64,000 nucleotides of DNA from Streptomyces decoyicus (GTDB lineage: Bacteria > Actinomycetota > Actinomycetes > Streptomycetales > Streptomycetaceae), in assembly GCF_019880305.1 (NCBI RefSeq), contig NZ_CP082301.1, positions 124,001 through 188,000 of the forward strand, written 5' to 3'. Numbering within the stretch: the first letter of the stretch is position 1; each line of letters begins with the position of its first letter. Position numbers and translations under genes: made by a program. Below are positions 51,681 through 60,539 of this stretch, piece by piece. A model generated the notes under the pieces. That model worked only from the letters and a program-made list of their open reading frames with translations, searched no databases and was not told the DNA's origin.

Positions 51681-52240
51681 CAGGCGTTCCCGCCTTTTCG
51701 GCCACCGGCGGAGGCGTAGGGGTCGAAGGTCGGCCCGGTGCGCTGGAGCACGTAGCCGCCGATGAGGAAGAGCAAGCCCAGGAAGATGAAGCCCATGTCC
51801 CACCAGATCTGGTAGGGGCCGCCGTGGACATGGTGGATGCCGAGGATCTGGTGGTCGAGGAGCCCTTCGACGATGTTGAACAGCCCCCAGCCGGCCAGCA
51901 TCCAGCCCCAGAGCTCCCGCGAGGCCCACACACGGCGCCGGTTGTGGGTGACACGGGAGTACAGGATTGCCAGGCCCAGCAGCACGGCGATCCAGCAGAC
52001 AGCGTGGAAGATCCCGTCCCACACCGTGTTCATCTCCATGCCTGAGACCGTATGGGGGTCGTAGTACTTCACGCCGATGCGGTCGTCATTGGTGCTGGTG
52101 AGCATGTGATGCCACTGCAGAAGTTGGTGCAGCAGGATGCCGTCGACGAAGCCGCCCATCCCCACGCCCAGCACGAGGCCCGGTAGTTGCAGGCTCATCG
52201 GTGCCGTGCCCGCCCGGGCCTCTGGAGTGGTGGTGGCCAT
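51680..52240 (-). CDS. DUF2243 membrane protein
   Basis: A 186-residue protein with four helices: LVLGVGMGGFVDGILLHQLL, GIFHAVCWIAVLLGLAILY, LWGWMLAGWGLFNIVEGLLD and WWDMGFIFLGLLFLIGGYVL. The histidines in GGFVDGILLHQLLQWHHML and HQILGIHHVHGG are conserved in DUF2243 and could bind metal. ATG 52240 follows GGAAGGAGACACACC. It is the first gene of a two-gene operon with the CtaG-type gene, a pairing common in actinobacteria, so a joint role in copper or oxidase biogenesis is likely but unproven. Confidence 0.9.
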   Translation of the reverse strand: MATTTPEARAGTAPMSLQLPGLVLGVGMGGFVDGILLHQLLQWHHMLTSTNDDRIGVKYYDPHTVSGMEMNTVWDGIFHAVCWIAVLLGLAILYSRVTHNRRRVWASRELWGWMLAGWGLFNIVEGLLDHQILGIHHVHGGPYQIWWDMGFIFLGLLFLIGGYVLQRTGPTFDPYASAGGRKGGNA

Positions 52241-52904
52241 GGTGTGTCTCCTTCCGCTGGATGCTCCGGGACCGTGAACCCCGGAACACCACGTGTTCCC
52301 CGGGGAGCCCCAAACAGCACTCGGCAGACTGACGGGCAACGGCGTGCTCGGTTTGTCCTGGGAGCTCAGGGGGCCGAATTCATCTCGAGTTTCGCTCTCC
52401 TTCGAGCAGCGGCCCGAGACTCCAAAGCCCCTCCAGCCGGCAACAGCAGCCGGTGTGCCCCTGGGCGGTGCACACGACCCGGCTGCTCCGCACTCATCGT
52501 GAAGGGCTCTCACCCGCGCCCCGAGGACAGTGCCGACAGCGTCGCTGATGCGCTCCTGGTCCGGCGGCTCGCCACCATAGGCGCAAGGAACTCCGCGCAA
52601 GCCCTCAGGGCCGGGCCCTCCACTCCCCCGCTCTCGAATGCGCGATCGAGCTACTCGTACGAACCTGAAGACGTGACCGATCCACCCCGACCTCCCGGAG
52701 GGCCCCTCCGGTAGGTACCACCACGGCCGAGGGCATGGGGAACGCCCCACGGAGGCCATCTTCGACTGCCTGATCGTGACCGCGTGGCCGCGTCGCCCTG
52801 GGCCGAATGCCATAGCGCATCATCCAGACGGAGGAGGACGCAATGTCGAAGAAGAACGATCTCGGCAGAGGTGCCCTCCCGACCAGGGGGCGCCCGGTGG
52901 GGCG
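52241..52904. other. No confident gene
   Basis: No frame combines a ribosome-binding site with coherent sequence. It contains the DUF2243 promoter side and the 3' flank of the gene at 52905. Confidence 0.35.
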
Positions 52905-53396
52905 TCAGGTGTTGAGCAGGCGGTTGAAGAAGGAGCGGTATCGCTGGAGGGCGACGCGCAGTTCCTCCGTCGCCACCTCCTCGCCGCGATGCCACTGACC
53001 TTCGAGTCCTTGCTTGTGTTCGGAGAACGTCGTTGCCAGGGCCTGCATGACCTCGGCGACCAGCGTGTCCGCCGCGCCTACCGCCTCGCGTGGATCGTCG
53101 ACGAACTCGCTCTGGATCCGCTGCCACCGGCTGCGGAACTCCTCCTGCTCCGGCCCGAGGAGCGGTGCGTCCGGCTCCTGGACCTCGGCCTCCCGGTTCC
53201 TCTCCGATGAGGCGTCCCGGCCTTCGCCTGCGGACGTGGAAACCCCCCGGTCTGCGGCTGTGGCCTCCCCCGGGAAGGTCGGTGGCGCCTCGGCCGGGGG
53301 CTCCGGGGCCGCGCTGCCCATGTGCTGTCGCGTGCCGGCCAGGTCTTCGGTGGACGGGCCGCCCGCTCCAGGTTCGGATGTATCTCCGCGCCTCAT
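52905..53396 (-). CDS. Hypothetical protein with a helical C-terminal domain
   Basis: A 163-residue protein. The first 85 residues are Pro/Ala/Glu-rich and disordered; the C-terminal 75 form a helical domain: EEFRSRWQRIQSEFVDDPRE AVGAADTLVAEVMQALATTF, EHKQGLEGQW, ATEELRVALQRYRSFFNRLL. The next gene upstream carries a clearly related C-terminal domain, so they are tandem paralogues. No function is known; such domains are common in Streptomyces membrane-associated stress proteins. Confidence 0.65.
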   Translation of the reverse strand: MRRGDTSEPGAGGPSTEDLAGTRQHMGSAAPEPPAEAPPTFPGEATAADRGVSTSAGEGRDASSERNREAEVQEPDAPLLGPEQEEFRSRWQRIQSEFVDDPREAVGAADTLVAEVMQALATTFSEHKQGLEGQWHRGEEVATEELRVALQRYRSFFNRLLNT

Positions 53397-53450
53397 ATTT
53401 CCGCCTCCGTTTCCGTCAGGGCCGCACTTGCCTGTCGGTCTCGCACAGGC

Positions 53451-54008
53451 TCACGCCCCGCCCTCCCGCGGGTTCTGGCCGTTGTGCAGCAGTTCCGTGA
53501 ACAGCGCGCGGTAATGCACCATCGCGCCCCGCAGCTCCTCCGTCGTCGCCTCGTGCCGCGTGCTGCGGCCATTCACCTCGTGGGCTGCGCGGTAGTGCTC
53601 CAGGGTGCGCCCGTGCTCGACCGACAGATCACTCAGTTGCTGGTCATGGCCTTCGGTCGGGTAACCGCGTTCGCTCATGAGCGAGGTCACCAGCCGGTCG
53701 GCCTCATGGACCGCGTCCTCGGGCTAGTCCACGAACCGTTCCTGCACCTGGTCCCATTCGTGGGCATACCGCTCCCGGGCCTGGGGCGACAGCTGCTTGA
53801 TGTGCAGCGCATCGTGGCGCTCCTCGCGCTCGCGCAGATCGCGCTCGGCCGCCCGACGGCCGCCTTTGGCCTCCACGGTCCGTTCGTACTCCGGTCCGAA
53901 CCGTGATTGCAGCCGACGGCGTCGCATGGTCACCCATGCCGCCAGCGCGCACACCAGAAGCACGATCACGACAGCCACGATGATGCCTATGAGTGTCCCA
54001 GTGGACAT
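53451..54008 (-). pseudogene. Membrane-anchored paralogue interrupted by one in-frame stop
   Basis: ATG 54008 (GGAGGAACCG upstream) starts MSTGTLIGIIVAVVIVLLVC ALAAWV, a single membrane anchor, then a charged helix (ESRFGPEYERTVEAKGGRRA AERDLREREERHDALH region) and HEWDQVQERFVD. A TAG at 53724-53726 stops it there, but the same frame continues with PEDAVHEADRLVTSLMSERG, SDLSVEHGRTLEHYRAAHEV and ATTEELRGAMVHYRALFTEL L to 53451. The second part matches the C-terminal domain of the gene at 52905 (FVDDPREAVGAADTLV..ATEELR.AL..YR..F..LL). A CAG-to-TAG change is the simplest explanation. Full length would be 185 residues. Confidence 0.8.
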
Positions 54009-54101
54009 CGGTTCCTCCGCTTGCGGTTTCTGACGCGAAAAGCAGGTCGATGGGTGATCGGCGGGTGTAGCCAAGCGTCGTGGTCGGAACACAGCCGATC
54101 T

Positions 54102-54133
54102 TCGGCACGTTCCGCCTCGGCGGAACGTGCCGA
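54102..54133 (-). terminator. Terminator of the DUF6131 gene
   Basis: TCGGCACGTTCCGC and its complement form a 14-bp stem with a 4-base loop, 14 bases beyond the stop of the leftward gene at 54147. Confidence 0.7.
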
Positions 54134-54146
54134 CAGCGGGACGCCG

Positions 54147-54302
54147 CTACCAGTAGTGCTTTCGCCCCGCGACGGCGTGCCCCATCGCTCCCAGGAGCCA
54201 CAGAATCGCGCCGACGACCACGAGCACGATGCCGATTGTCGACAGGATCGATAGGCTCGTCACGAATCCGACGACCAGAAGAATGATGCCGAGAACGACC
54301 AT
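54147..54302 (-). CDS. DUF6131-like small membrane protein
   Basis: A 51-residue protein: MVVLGIILLVVGFVTSLSIL then STIGIVLVVVGAILWLLGAM and GHAVAGRKHYW. Two tight hydrophobic helices and the RKHYW end match the short actinobacterial DUF6131 family. ATG 54302 has GGAGC 7 bases upstream; the longer frame is not family-like. Function unknown, found next to stress proteins. It is the first gene of the leftward cluster with the two paralogues, but its own terminator separates it. Confidence 0.85.
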   Translation of the reverse strand: MVVLGIILLVVGFVTSLSILSTIGIVLVVVGAILWLLGAMGHAVAGRKHYW

Positions 54303-54615
54303 TGCCAGCTCCGATCTCGCATGAGTGTCCTTTTTTACTTTGAGCCCGGACCTCGGCAACGGCAACTGGTGCCGACGGGGACGATCAGGCGAGGGCGCAG
54401 AGCCGTAGCTGCTCTCCTTCCGGTTGCGCAGCCCTCATCACAGGGCGCCTACCCTCCACCGCCACAGGAATGTCCGGCAAACCTGCTCGCCCCACAATCT
54501 CCGGGCCAAGTGGTCACCGGTCACCGGTCACGTCAGATTGGGCGAGGGTGCGAGACCCCGCCGACAACATGAGGGCGTCGTGGCTGACATGGCCGCTCGT
54601 CCCGTGCCTACTAAA

Positions 54616-54862
54616 GGCTGTCCCGTCATCCCTGGCGGGCGCGCGGCGACAGCTACGGCACTCCCCCGGCTAACGCCGGGAGGTGGGGGCGCTCCCACGC
54701 CGCATTGCCGGAACATCCGGATACGCCCAGTGTCCGGGGGCCCCTCCGCCTTGCGATGCAGCTCGGCATCCGTACAGCAAATGGAGAGCCGAGACGCAAT
54801 GAGCGCAGCGATGCAGTACATCTCACGTCGTGCGCTGATCCACCAGGGATTACAGGACAGCC
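54616..54862. mobile_element. MITE-like element with 20-bp terminal inverted repeats
   Basis: GGCTGTCCCGTCATCCCTGG (54616-54635) and CCAGGGATTACAGGACAGCC (54843-54862) match at 18 of 20 positions in inverted orientation, bounding 247 bases with no transposase. GGCTGTCCYGT is a known outer end of Streptomyces IS5-type elements, so this looks like a non-autonomous derivative. No clear target duplication was seen. Confidence 0.65.
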
Positions 54863-55019
54863 CGTAGGCAGATGCGACACCAAAACTCCATGCGGACGTC
54901 GGCGGAGGACCACTACGCCATCTGGCCTCTGCGGCGCGCGGGCCGCCGGAATCCGTGCGGCCATAGGGACTACTCCCACACGCAATTCGATCAAGCATAT
55001 GTTCACGAAGGAGAGTGCG

Positions 55020-55253
55020 ATGGCTGTTTGCGAGGTCTGCGGAAACGACTACGAGATGGCCTTCGAGGTCCGTGCAGCAGGCACTGCCCACACCTTCGAC
55101 AGCTTCGAATGTGCGGCACATAAGCTTGCGCCCGTGTGTGACAACTGCGGCTGCCGCATTTTGGGGCACGGCCACCAGACCGACGGCAAGTTCTTCTGCT
55201 GCGCCCACTGTGCACGCGCCCAGGGCCACACCAGCCTCGCCGACAACGCCTGA
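55020..55253 (+). CDS. Prokaryotic metallothionein family protein
   Basis: A 77-residue metal-binding protein: MAVCEVCGNDYEMAFEV, GTAHTFDSFECAAHKLAPVC, DNCGCRILGHGHQTDGKFFC CAHCARAQGHT. Ten cysteines and several histidines in CxxC, CxxCxC and CCAHC clusters fit the bacterial PMT family, which binds zinc or other soft metals. ATG 55020 has GAAGGAGAG 5 bases upstream. It stands alone between a MITE-like element and decayed sequence. Regulation is not evident. Confidence 0.85.
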   Translation: MAVCEVCGNDYEMAFEVRAAGTAHTFDSFECAAHKLAPVCDNCGCRILGHGHQTDGKFFCCAHCARAQGHTSLADNA

Positions 55254-55379
55254 GCGCGCCGCTCGGATGAGGGACTCGTTGCGTGAAGGCGCTGTCGTGG
55301 AGCGTCTTCGGCCGAGGCACGCCTCGACCTCCAGGTAGCGGCAGCCGTTGGCGCCACTGACGGCCATCGGTGGCGGTGG

Positions 55380-55560
55380 CTTGCCCGTGCGCGGCGAGGG
55401 TGCGATCGAGGGTGATGCCGCCAACGCCGAGATGCTTGGCGATGGCGGTCTCGGGCTCCTTGATACGCGGCGGCGGAGGGCGATGGCGAGCATTTCGCCG
55501 TCGATCGCGGGTGGCCGCCGTGGCCACCGTTGGCCACCGCGGAGTCCGGGCCGTCAGGGC
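55380..55560 (-). pseudogene. Serine recombinase DNA-binding-domain scrap
   Basis: Leftward frames give EMLAIALRRR followed, after a shift, by IKEPETAIAKHLGVGGITLD RTLAAHGQA. This is the helix-turn-helix of resolvase/invertase C-termini (TAIAKHLGVGRTTLYRTL). The catalytic part is absent here, while the truncated resolvase at 8.2 kb lacks this end. Confidence 0.5.
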
Positions 55561-55580
55561 GGCCCGTTCGTCGATGCACT

Positions 55581-56078
55581 GCCGCTCAGCCTCCGCCCCC
55601 TCGCCCACGACCGGCACCCGCGCCATCGCCCCCAACGGCGCCCACGCCCTCACGTACGTCTCGCCGATCCGAATACGAGCACCACCCGTACCACCGCTAG
55701 CTCGCCTGTGCGACGGCCGAAATCGGCCAACCATCTCTTCGCCCAGCCCTCCGGATCCAGCGCCTTCCCCACGCTCTGCGCCGCCACCGATCCCCGCCTG
55801 AAGCCGGACGCGGCGATCGGCCCCGCAACGGCCTCCGCGGCGCCGCGGCTCCGTCGTTCCGCGTCCCTGGACCCGCAACGTCGGGACCTCCGCAAATCTG
55901 CAAAAACCTTCCGGACAACTGACGGACAGCGCCCCACGATTTTTCGTAGCAGACTTATTCGGCACCTTAAGGACGTCCGAATCAACCTGCCCGACTCTTT
56001 GCGACCTTGACGGCAAACAGCAAGGACGGGTAGCCAGTCAGGCGAGAAGAAGACCGAGAATCACGGGAGGTCTTACCC
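55581..56078. other. No confident gene
   Basis: A leftward frame 55650-55985 is open but Arg/Ala-rich and has no ribosome-binding site. TTGACGG at about 56007 may be a -35 box for the two-gene cassette that follows. Confidence 0.35.
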
Positions 56079-56327
56079 ATGGCTGGTCCTTTTCGCCTCG
56101 CCCCGCAGGAAGTGCAAGGACACATCCCTACCTGGGGATTCGGCAGGCAGACCAAGGTGATCGTCGACTGCAAGGCCGATGGAAACTTCGAGATGACGGC
56201 CGGCGGATCCGCGACCGAGGTCAACGCGCTCAGGTTGGGACGAAATGAATTCGAACGCGCCTTCGGCGGCGTCGAATTAGCCGTCAAAAACCTGACCCTT
56301 GAGGACATCACCGTGACGACGGAATAG
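56079..56327 (+). CDS. Small protein, partner of the RelE-like gene
   Basis: An 82-residue soluble protein: MAGPFRLAPQEVQGHIPTWG, GRQTKVIVDCKADGNFEMTA, GGSATEVNALRLGRNEFERA, FGGVELAVKNLTLEDITVTT E. Alternating residues suggest a small beta-rich domain, unlike ribbon-helix-helix, AbrB or helix-turn-helix antitoxins. ATG 56079 follows GGGAGGTC. The next gene begins 9 bases after its stop, so they are co-transcribed. If the second protein is a toxin, this could be an atypical antitoxin; alternatively both belong to another two-protein system. Unknown family. Confidence 0.7.
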   Translation: MAGPFRLAPQEVQGHIPTWGFGRQTKVIVDCKADGNFEMTAGGSATEVNALRLGRNEFERAFGGVELAVKNLTLEDITVTTE

Positions 56328-56336
56328 GCGCGCGCC

Positions 56337-56612
56337 ATGCCCTGGACGTTCGACAAGAGCCGGTTGGAAGTCGTCGGCCAGCTCACCAATTCCGAGCAAG
56401 CGACGTTCGACACCTTCCAGAACGCCATCCAGAGCGAGGGACTCCACCCCGCCCAGGCAGCCGCGAGGGCCGGAGACACGAACTACAAGAGGTTGCTGGG
56501 CGATCAGTTCCAGATCCGCCTGAGCCAGAGCTCACGCGCCACATTCCTGGTCCTGGACGACGGCGGAGGCAACGGAAGGGTCGAGATGCTCCAACTCGCC
56601 GGCCATACGTAA
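56337..56612 (+). CDS. RelE/ParE-like small protein
   Basis: A 91-residue product: MPWTFDKSRLEVVGQLTNSE, QATFDTFQNAIQSEGLHPAQ and RLLGDQFQIRLSQSSRATFL VLDDGG, ending VEMLQLAGHT. The QFQIRLS-x-x-RATF strand pair and the terminal V-x-x-L-Q-x-GGHT strand are the signature of RelE/ParE-superfamily toxins, where the basic residue after IRLS helps cleave mRNA or bind gyrase. ATG 56337 has no own ribosome-binding site and is probably coupled to the upstream gene 9 bases away. A strong hairpin follows at 56640. Whether it is a toxin is inference. Confidence 0.65.
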   Translation: MPWTFDKSRLEVVGQLTNSEQATFDTFQNAIQSEGLHPAQAAARAGDTNYKRLLGDQFQIRLSQSSRATFLVLDDGGGNGRVEMLQLAGHT

Positions 56613-56639
56613 CAGGCCTTGAGAGCCACGACGAGGCCT

Positions 56640-56667
56640 CGCCCCTGCCCGGCGTCGGGCAGGGGCG
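56640..56667 (+). terminator. Terminator of the two-gene cassette
   Basis: CGCCCCTGCCCG and its complement form a 12-bp stem with loop GCGT, 28 bases after the stop at 56612. Confidence 0.75.
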
Positions 56668-56909
56668 CACTCGTAGTCCCCGTCATGGCTTGCAGAACTG
56701 CAGTGAGATCCGCCCGGTGAACGGGGCCATCCCAAGACGGCTCCGACGCCGTGATCACACCAGCCACTACAAGAGCAGCCCACTCGTGACCAGCAGTTCC
56801 GGAACAGCCCTTAGCTGGAAACCCTTGCCGGCAAGACAGAAATATCGGTCTCACCTTCGCTTCCCCGGGGCTTGCGACTGCCGCCCCGGGGAAGCGCTCA
56901 ACATGCCCT

Positions 56910-57110
56910 TCAGGCTGTGAGGTTGAGTGCCTGATAGAGCGCGTAGAGGATCGCAGGCAGGGCTCCAATGAGCCCCGTCATAGCGGCAATCACTACAGGG
57001 AGCCGCTGAGTCGTCCTCAGGGCCTTGGCGAGGTACCCGATGAGTACGAAATAGGCCAAGGTCACGATGACCCCGGCCGTGAGCCACACAGATGGACTCA
57101 TCACATGCAT
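56910..57110 (-). CDS. Small two-helix membrane protein
   Basis: A 66-residue protein: MHVMSPSVWLTAGVIVTLAY FVLIGYLAKALRTTQ and PVVIAAMTGLIGALPAILYA LYQALNLTA. Two clear membrane helices joined by a basic loop. ATG 57110 is preferred because AAGGAGAG lies 9 bases upstream; ATG 57101 is an alternative. No family recognised. It lies upstream of, and divergent from, the AfsR-like regulator gene. Confidence 0.65.
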   Translation of the reverse strand: MHVMSPSVWLTAGVIVTLAYFVLIGYLAKALRTTQRLPVVIAAMTGLIGALPAILYALYQALNLTA

Positions 57111-57442
57111 GTCAGTGTTCTCTCCTTGCAACCGTGCCCAGTCCGGAATTCACGGCACGCGTAGCAAGGGTTCCGTCGACGGCCCTTGGCATGGAGAGCC
57201 CGGAGCACTCGCGGCGGCGTGTCGATGGGCATGACGGTAGCCCAAAGTGCCGTGCGCGGGCCAGAGTTGAAGGAACGCGAGAAGCTGGGGCCCCGGGATG
57301 CCAGTCCCGGGGAGCCCCACCTGCGTCAGCTCCGAACTGGGCAAGTCGCGGAACGCTGCTTGCCCGATGGTTGCAACTCGGGATAGACGATCGGTATACG
57401 TTTGATAGGTGCGTTGCTATCGTGACCAGGAGGGAGGGAACG

Positions 57443-60409
57443 ATGGAGCAGGAACCGGCGTCCGGCCCGCGCGTGCGCTTCACCGTACTTGGCCCTGTGC
57501 GGGCTTGGCGCGGTGATCAGGCTCTGCCGCTCGGCTCCCCGCAGCAGCGAGCCCTGCTCGCGGCACTCCTGCTCCACAGTGGTCGCACGGTCACGGCGCC
57601 CGAACTGCTCGATGCCCTCTGGGGCGACGAGCCGCCGCACGCCGCACTGGCGGGTATGCGTACTTACGCCTCCCGGTTGCGCAAGGCACTTGGCCCGGAT
57701 GCTGACTACCTGGTCAGCGAATCCGGCGGATATGCGATGCGGATTCCCGACGACGCACTCGACCTCACACTTGCCGAAGGATGGTCCGCGGCAGCGGAAA
57801 AAGCCCGTAACAGTGGAGACTTCAGCGGTGCCCGGGACCTCATCAGCGACGCGCTGGCGCTCTGGGCCGGCGAGCCGCTAGCTGGACTCGCCGGCCCGTT
57901 TGCCGAGGTGCAGCGCACCCGACTGACGGAGTGGCGGCTCCAGCTCCTGGAGACCCGCCTCGACCTGGACCTCGAACTCGGCCACCATGCCAAAGCTGTC
58001 TCCGAGCTGACCTCTCTGACCGCCATGCACCCGTTGCGCGAGCGGCTGCGTGAACTGCTGATGCTCGCGCTCTACCGCAGCGGTCGCCAGGGCGAGGCAC
58101 TGGCCGTGTACGCCGATGTCCGTCGACTGCTCGCGGACGAACTCGGGGTCGACCCGAGCGCTGAGTTGTCCGGGCTCCAACAGCGCATCCTGCAGGGCGA
58201 AGCGAGCCTGACGCGTCTGGATGGCTCCCCGGAACCGAGTACGCCGTCCCCGGCATCCGTCCGGTCGACCCGGCCACCGGGAACCGTCCGTCCGGCCCAG
58301 CTTCCGGCCGCCATTGCGGACTACACCGGATCCGAACGTTTGGTCGAGGAACTCACCCAGCGGCTGTCCGCAACCGAGGGCAACGTCATGGCCGTCTCCG
58401 CCGTCGCCGGAATCGGCGGCGTCGGCAAAACCACACTGGCCGTACGCATCGCCCATGCCGCTCGAGGACAGTTCCCTGACGGCCAGCTCTATTTCGACCT
58501 GCGGGGAACCGGTACCCAACCAGCCGATCCACACTATGTTCTGGGCGAATTCCTCCAGGCACTGGGAGTGCCGAGCAGTGGAATCCCGGACGCCCTGGAC
58601 TCTCGCGCGGCCCTGTACCGATCCGCCTTGGACGGTCGCCGCGTCCTCGTCCTGCTGGACAACGCTCGCGATGCTCACCAGGTGCGGCCCCTGTTGCCCG
58701 GCACACAAGGAAGCGCCACGCTGATAACGAGCCGGACGCGCATGGTCGATCTGAGCGCCGCCCACCTCGTGGACCTGGACATCATGTCGCCGGAGCACGC
58801 GAAGCAACTCTTCGCAAGGATCGTCGGTGAGGAGCGGGTATCCGACGAGCAGGATGCCGTCCTGGCTGTTGTCGCCGCCTGCGGCTTCCTGCCACTGGCT
58901 ATCCGAATCGCCGCCGCGCGGCTGGCTGCCCGCCGTCACTGGTCGGTCTCCACTCTTGCTTCGAAACTGGCCAACGAGCGGCGGAGGCTGGACGAGCTCC
59001 AGGCCGGCGATCTCGCCGTCAAGGCCACTTTCGAGCTGGGCTACAGCCAGTTGGTGCCCGCCCAGGCCCGAGCGTTCAGACTGCTGAGTCTCGCCGATGG
59101 CCCCGACTTCCCGCTCGCCGCAGCAGCAGCCGTTCTTGAGCTACCGGTGCAGGATGCCGAGGATCTCCTGGAGTCCTTGGTCGACACCTCCCTGCTGGAT
59201 TCGGCTGCTCCAGGGCGATACCGCTACCACGACCTCGTACGCCTCTATGCGCGCGCGTGCGCCGGGCGTGACGAGGCACCGGGCGACCGGCACGCCGCGC
59301 TGTCCCGGCTGCTGGATTTCTACCTGGCGACCGCGGCGGGCGTGTACGCGATCGATCGGCCGGGGGACACGACGGTGGGACACCTGGAGGTGGCCGATGG
59401 CGCGGGGCTCACCTTCACGGAGTACCGGTCGGCGCTCGACTGGCTCCATGCCGAAGCCGAGTGCTTGCTCGCATGCGTGGAGCAGGCAGCAGTTGCCGGG
59501 CTGCTCGGCAGAGCGGCCGACCTTCTTGTGGCTGCCACGGACCTTGCCGAGTCAGGCGTCAGCTCGGCGCGATTCGAGTCCGCTGCAACAGCCGTACGTG
59601 ATGCCGCCGTGCGCGCCGGCGACAAGCGCGTGGAAGCGCGCGTGCGGACGGTCCTGAGCCGGGTACACACCGTCGCGGGGCACTTCGCGGGGGCTGAGGA
59701 GGAAGCCCGGCAGGCCATGTTGCTGTCCCAAGCGGTCAACGACCCGTGGGCCGCGGGCAACGCGCGACGTGAACGTGGGACTATCGCCTTCATCGAAGGC
59801 CGCCATGCCGAGGGGGAAGACTATCTCCGTCAGGCCATCGGCAGTTTCCGGGCTGATGGTAACCAACCCGGCGTCGCCGGAGTCCTGTGCAACTTGTCCC
59901 GCCTGCATCTGCTCACCGGCCGCACGGAAAGTGCCGTACAACTCGCTCAGGAAGCCATCGAGATCTACGACCATCTTGGACTCACCGTGCGCGGCGCCAA
60001 CGCGCGTTATGCCCTCGGCCTCGCCCTGACCCAAGCGGGGCCGCTCAGTGAGTCCCTCGTTCTGTTCCATGAGGCGCTCGACGTGTTCCGGAACGCTCGG
60101 CAGCTCTTCTGGGAGGGGATGACTCTCTTCCGGATCGCAGAAGTCCACCTCGCTGACGGCGAACCCGGGAGTGCGGCCGCGGCGGCAGAGCAATCCCTTG
60201 CGGTAATGCAGGGCATCGGTGGCGAGTGGCGGCGCGGCAACGTGCTCACCGTCCTGGGGCGTGCGCTCGACGGCATCGGGCAGCTCGACCGAGCCCGTGT
60301 CTGCTGGCGCGAGGCGCTGTCCCTCTATGAAGAGCTCGGGTCCGCCGAAGCCGGGGACGTCCGAACACTCCTCGACGAGCAGCCACGCACGGCGATCCGG
60401 GCCGGATAG
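57443..60409 (+). CDS. AfsR/SARP-like regulator: OmpR-type DNA-binding, BTAD, NB-ARC and TPR domains
   Basis: A 988-residue cytoplasmic STAND-type regulator. The N-terminal winged helix is at about residues 10-100 (RFTVLGPVRAWRGDQALPLG, LLLHSGRTVTAPELLDALWG, YASRLRKALG), BTAD follows to about 250 (LTLAEGWSAAAEKARNSGDF, HHAKAVSELTSLTAMHPLRE RLRELLMLALYRSGRQGEAL). The NB-ARC ATPase has Walker A GIGGVGKTT near residue 325 and a Walker B in RRVLVLLDNARD. TPR repeats occupy the C-terminus (QEAIEIYDHLGLTVRGANAR, FHEALDVFRNARQLFWEGMT). ATG 57443 has GGAGGGAGGG upstream. Such proteins activate secondary-metabolite or differentiation genes; no biosynthetic cluster is in view, so it may act elsewhere. 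Confidence 0.95.
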   Translation: MEQEPASGPRVRFTVLGPVRAWRGDQALPLGSPQQRALLAALLLHSGRTVTAPELLDALWGDEPPHAALAGMRTYASRLRKALGPDADYLVSESGGYAMRIPDDALDLTLAEGWSAAAEKARNSGDFSGARDLISDALALWAGEPLAGLAGPFAEVQRTRLTEWRLQLLETRLDLDLELGHHAKAVSELTSLTAMHPLRERLRELLMLALYRSGRQGEALAVYADVRRLLADELGVDPSAELSGLQQRILQGEASLTRLDGSPEPSTPSPASVRSTRPPGTVRPAQLPAAIADYTGSERLVEELTQRLSATEGNVMAVSAVAGIGGVGKTTLAVRIAHAARGQFPDGQLYFDLRGTGTQPADPHYVLGEFLQALGVPSSGIPDALDSRAALYRSALDGRRVLVLLDNARDAHQVRPLLPGTQGSATLITSRTRMVDLSAAHLVDLDIMSPEHAKQLFARIVGEERVSDEQDAVLAVVAACGFLPLAIRIAAARLAARRHWSVSTLASKLANERRRLDELQAGDLAVKATFELGYSQLVPAQARAFRLLSLADGPDFPLAAAAAVLELPVQDAEDLLESLVDTSLLDSAAPGRYRYHDLVRLYARACAGRDEAPGDRHAALSRLLDFYLATAAGVYAIDRPGDTTVGHLEVADGAGLTFTEYRSALDWLHAEAECLLACVEQAAVAGLLGRAADLLVAATDLAESGVSSARFESAATAVRDAAVRAGDKRVEARVRTVLSRVHTVAGHFAGAEEEARQAMLLSQAVNDPWAAGNARRERGTIAFIEGRHAEGEDYLRQAIGSFRADGNQPGVAGVLCNLSRLHLLTGRTESAVQLAQEAIEIYDHLGLTVRGANARYALGLALTQAGPLSESLVLFHEALDVFRNARQLFWEGMTLFRIAEVHLADGEPGSAAAAAEQSLAVMQGIGGEWRRGNVLTVLGRALDGIGQLDRARVCWREALSLYEELGSAEAGDVRTLLDEQPRTAIRAG

Positions 60410-60539
60410 GGCTTGCCGGAGTCCACGACTGCAGCGGTCGCACGCTCAGAACCCCGGTCGGCTTGAGCGCTCCAGAGACGACAGCGCGCCAGCGGGACTG
60501 AGGAAACTTCCCCCGGGCTAGCTCAGTCACCAGAACCTC

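Noticed and set aside
57878..58939. Leftward open frame of 353 codons inside the AfsR-like gene
   Set aside because: It overlaps the NB-ARC domain and has no independent start or family features.
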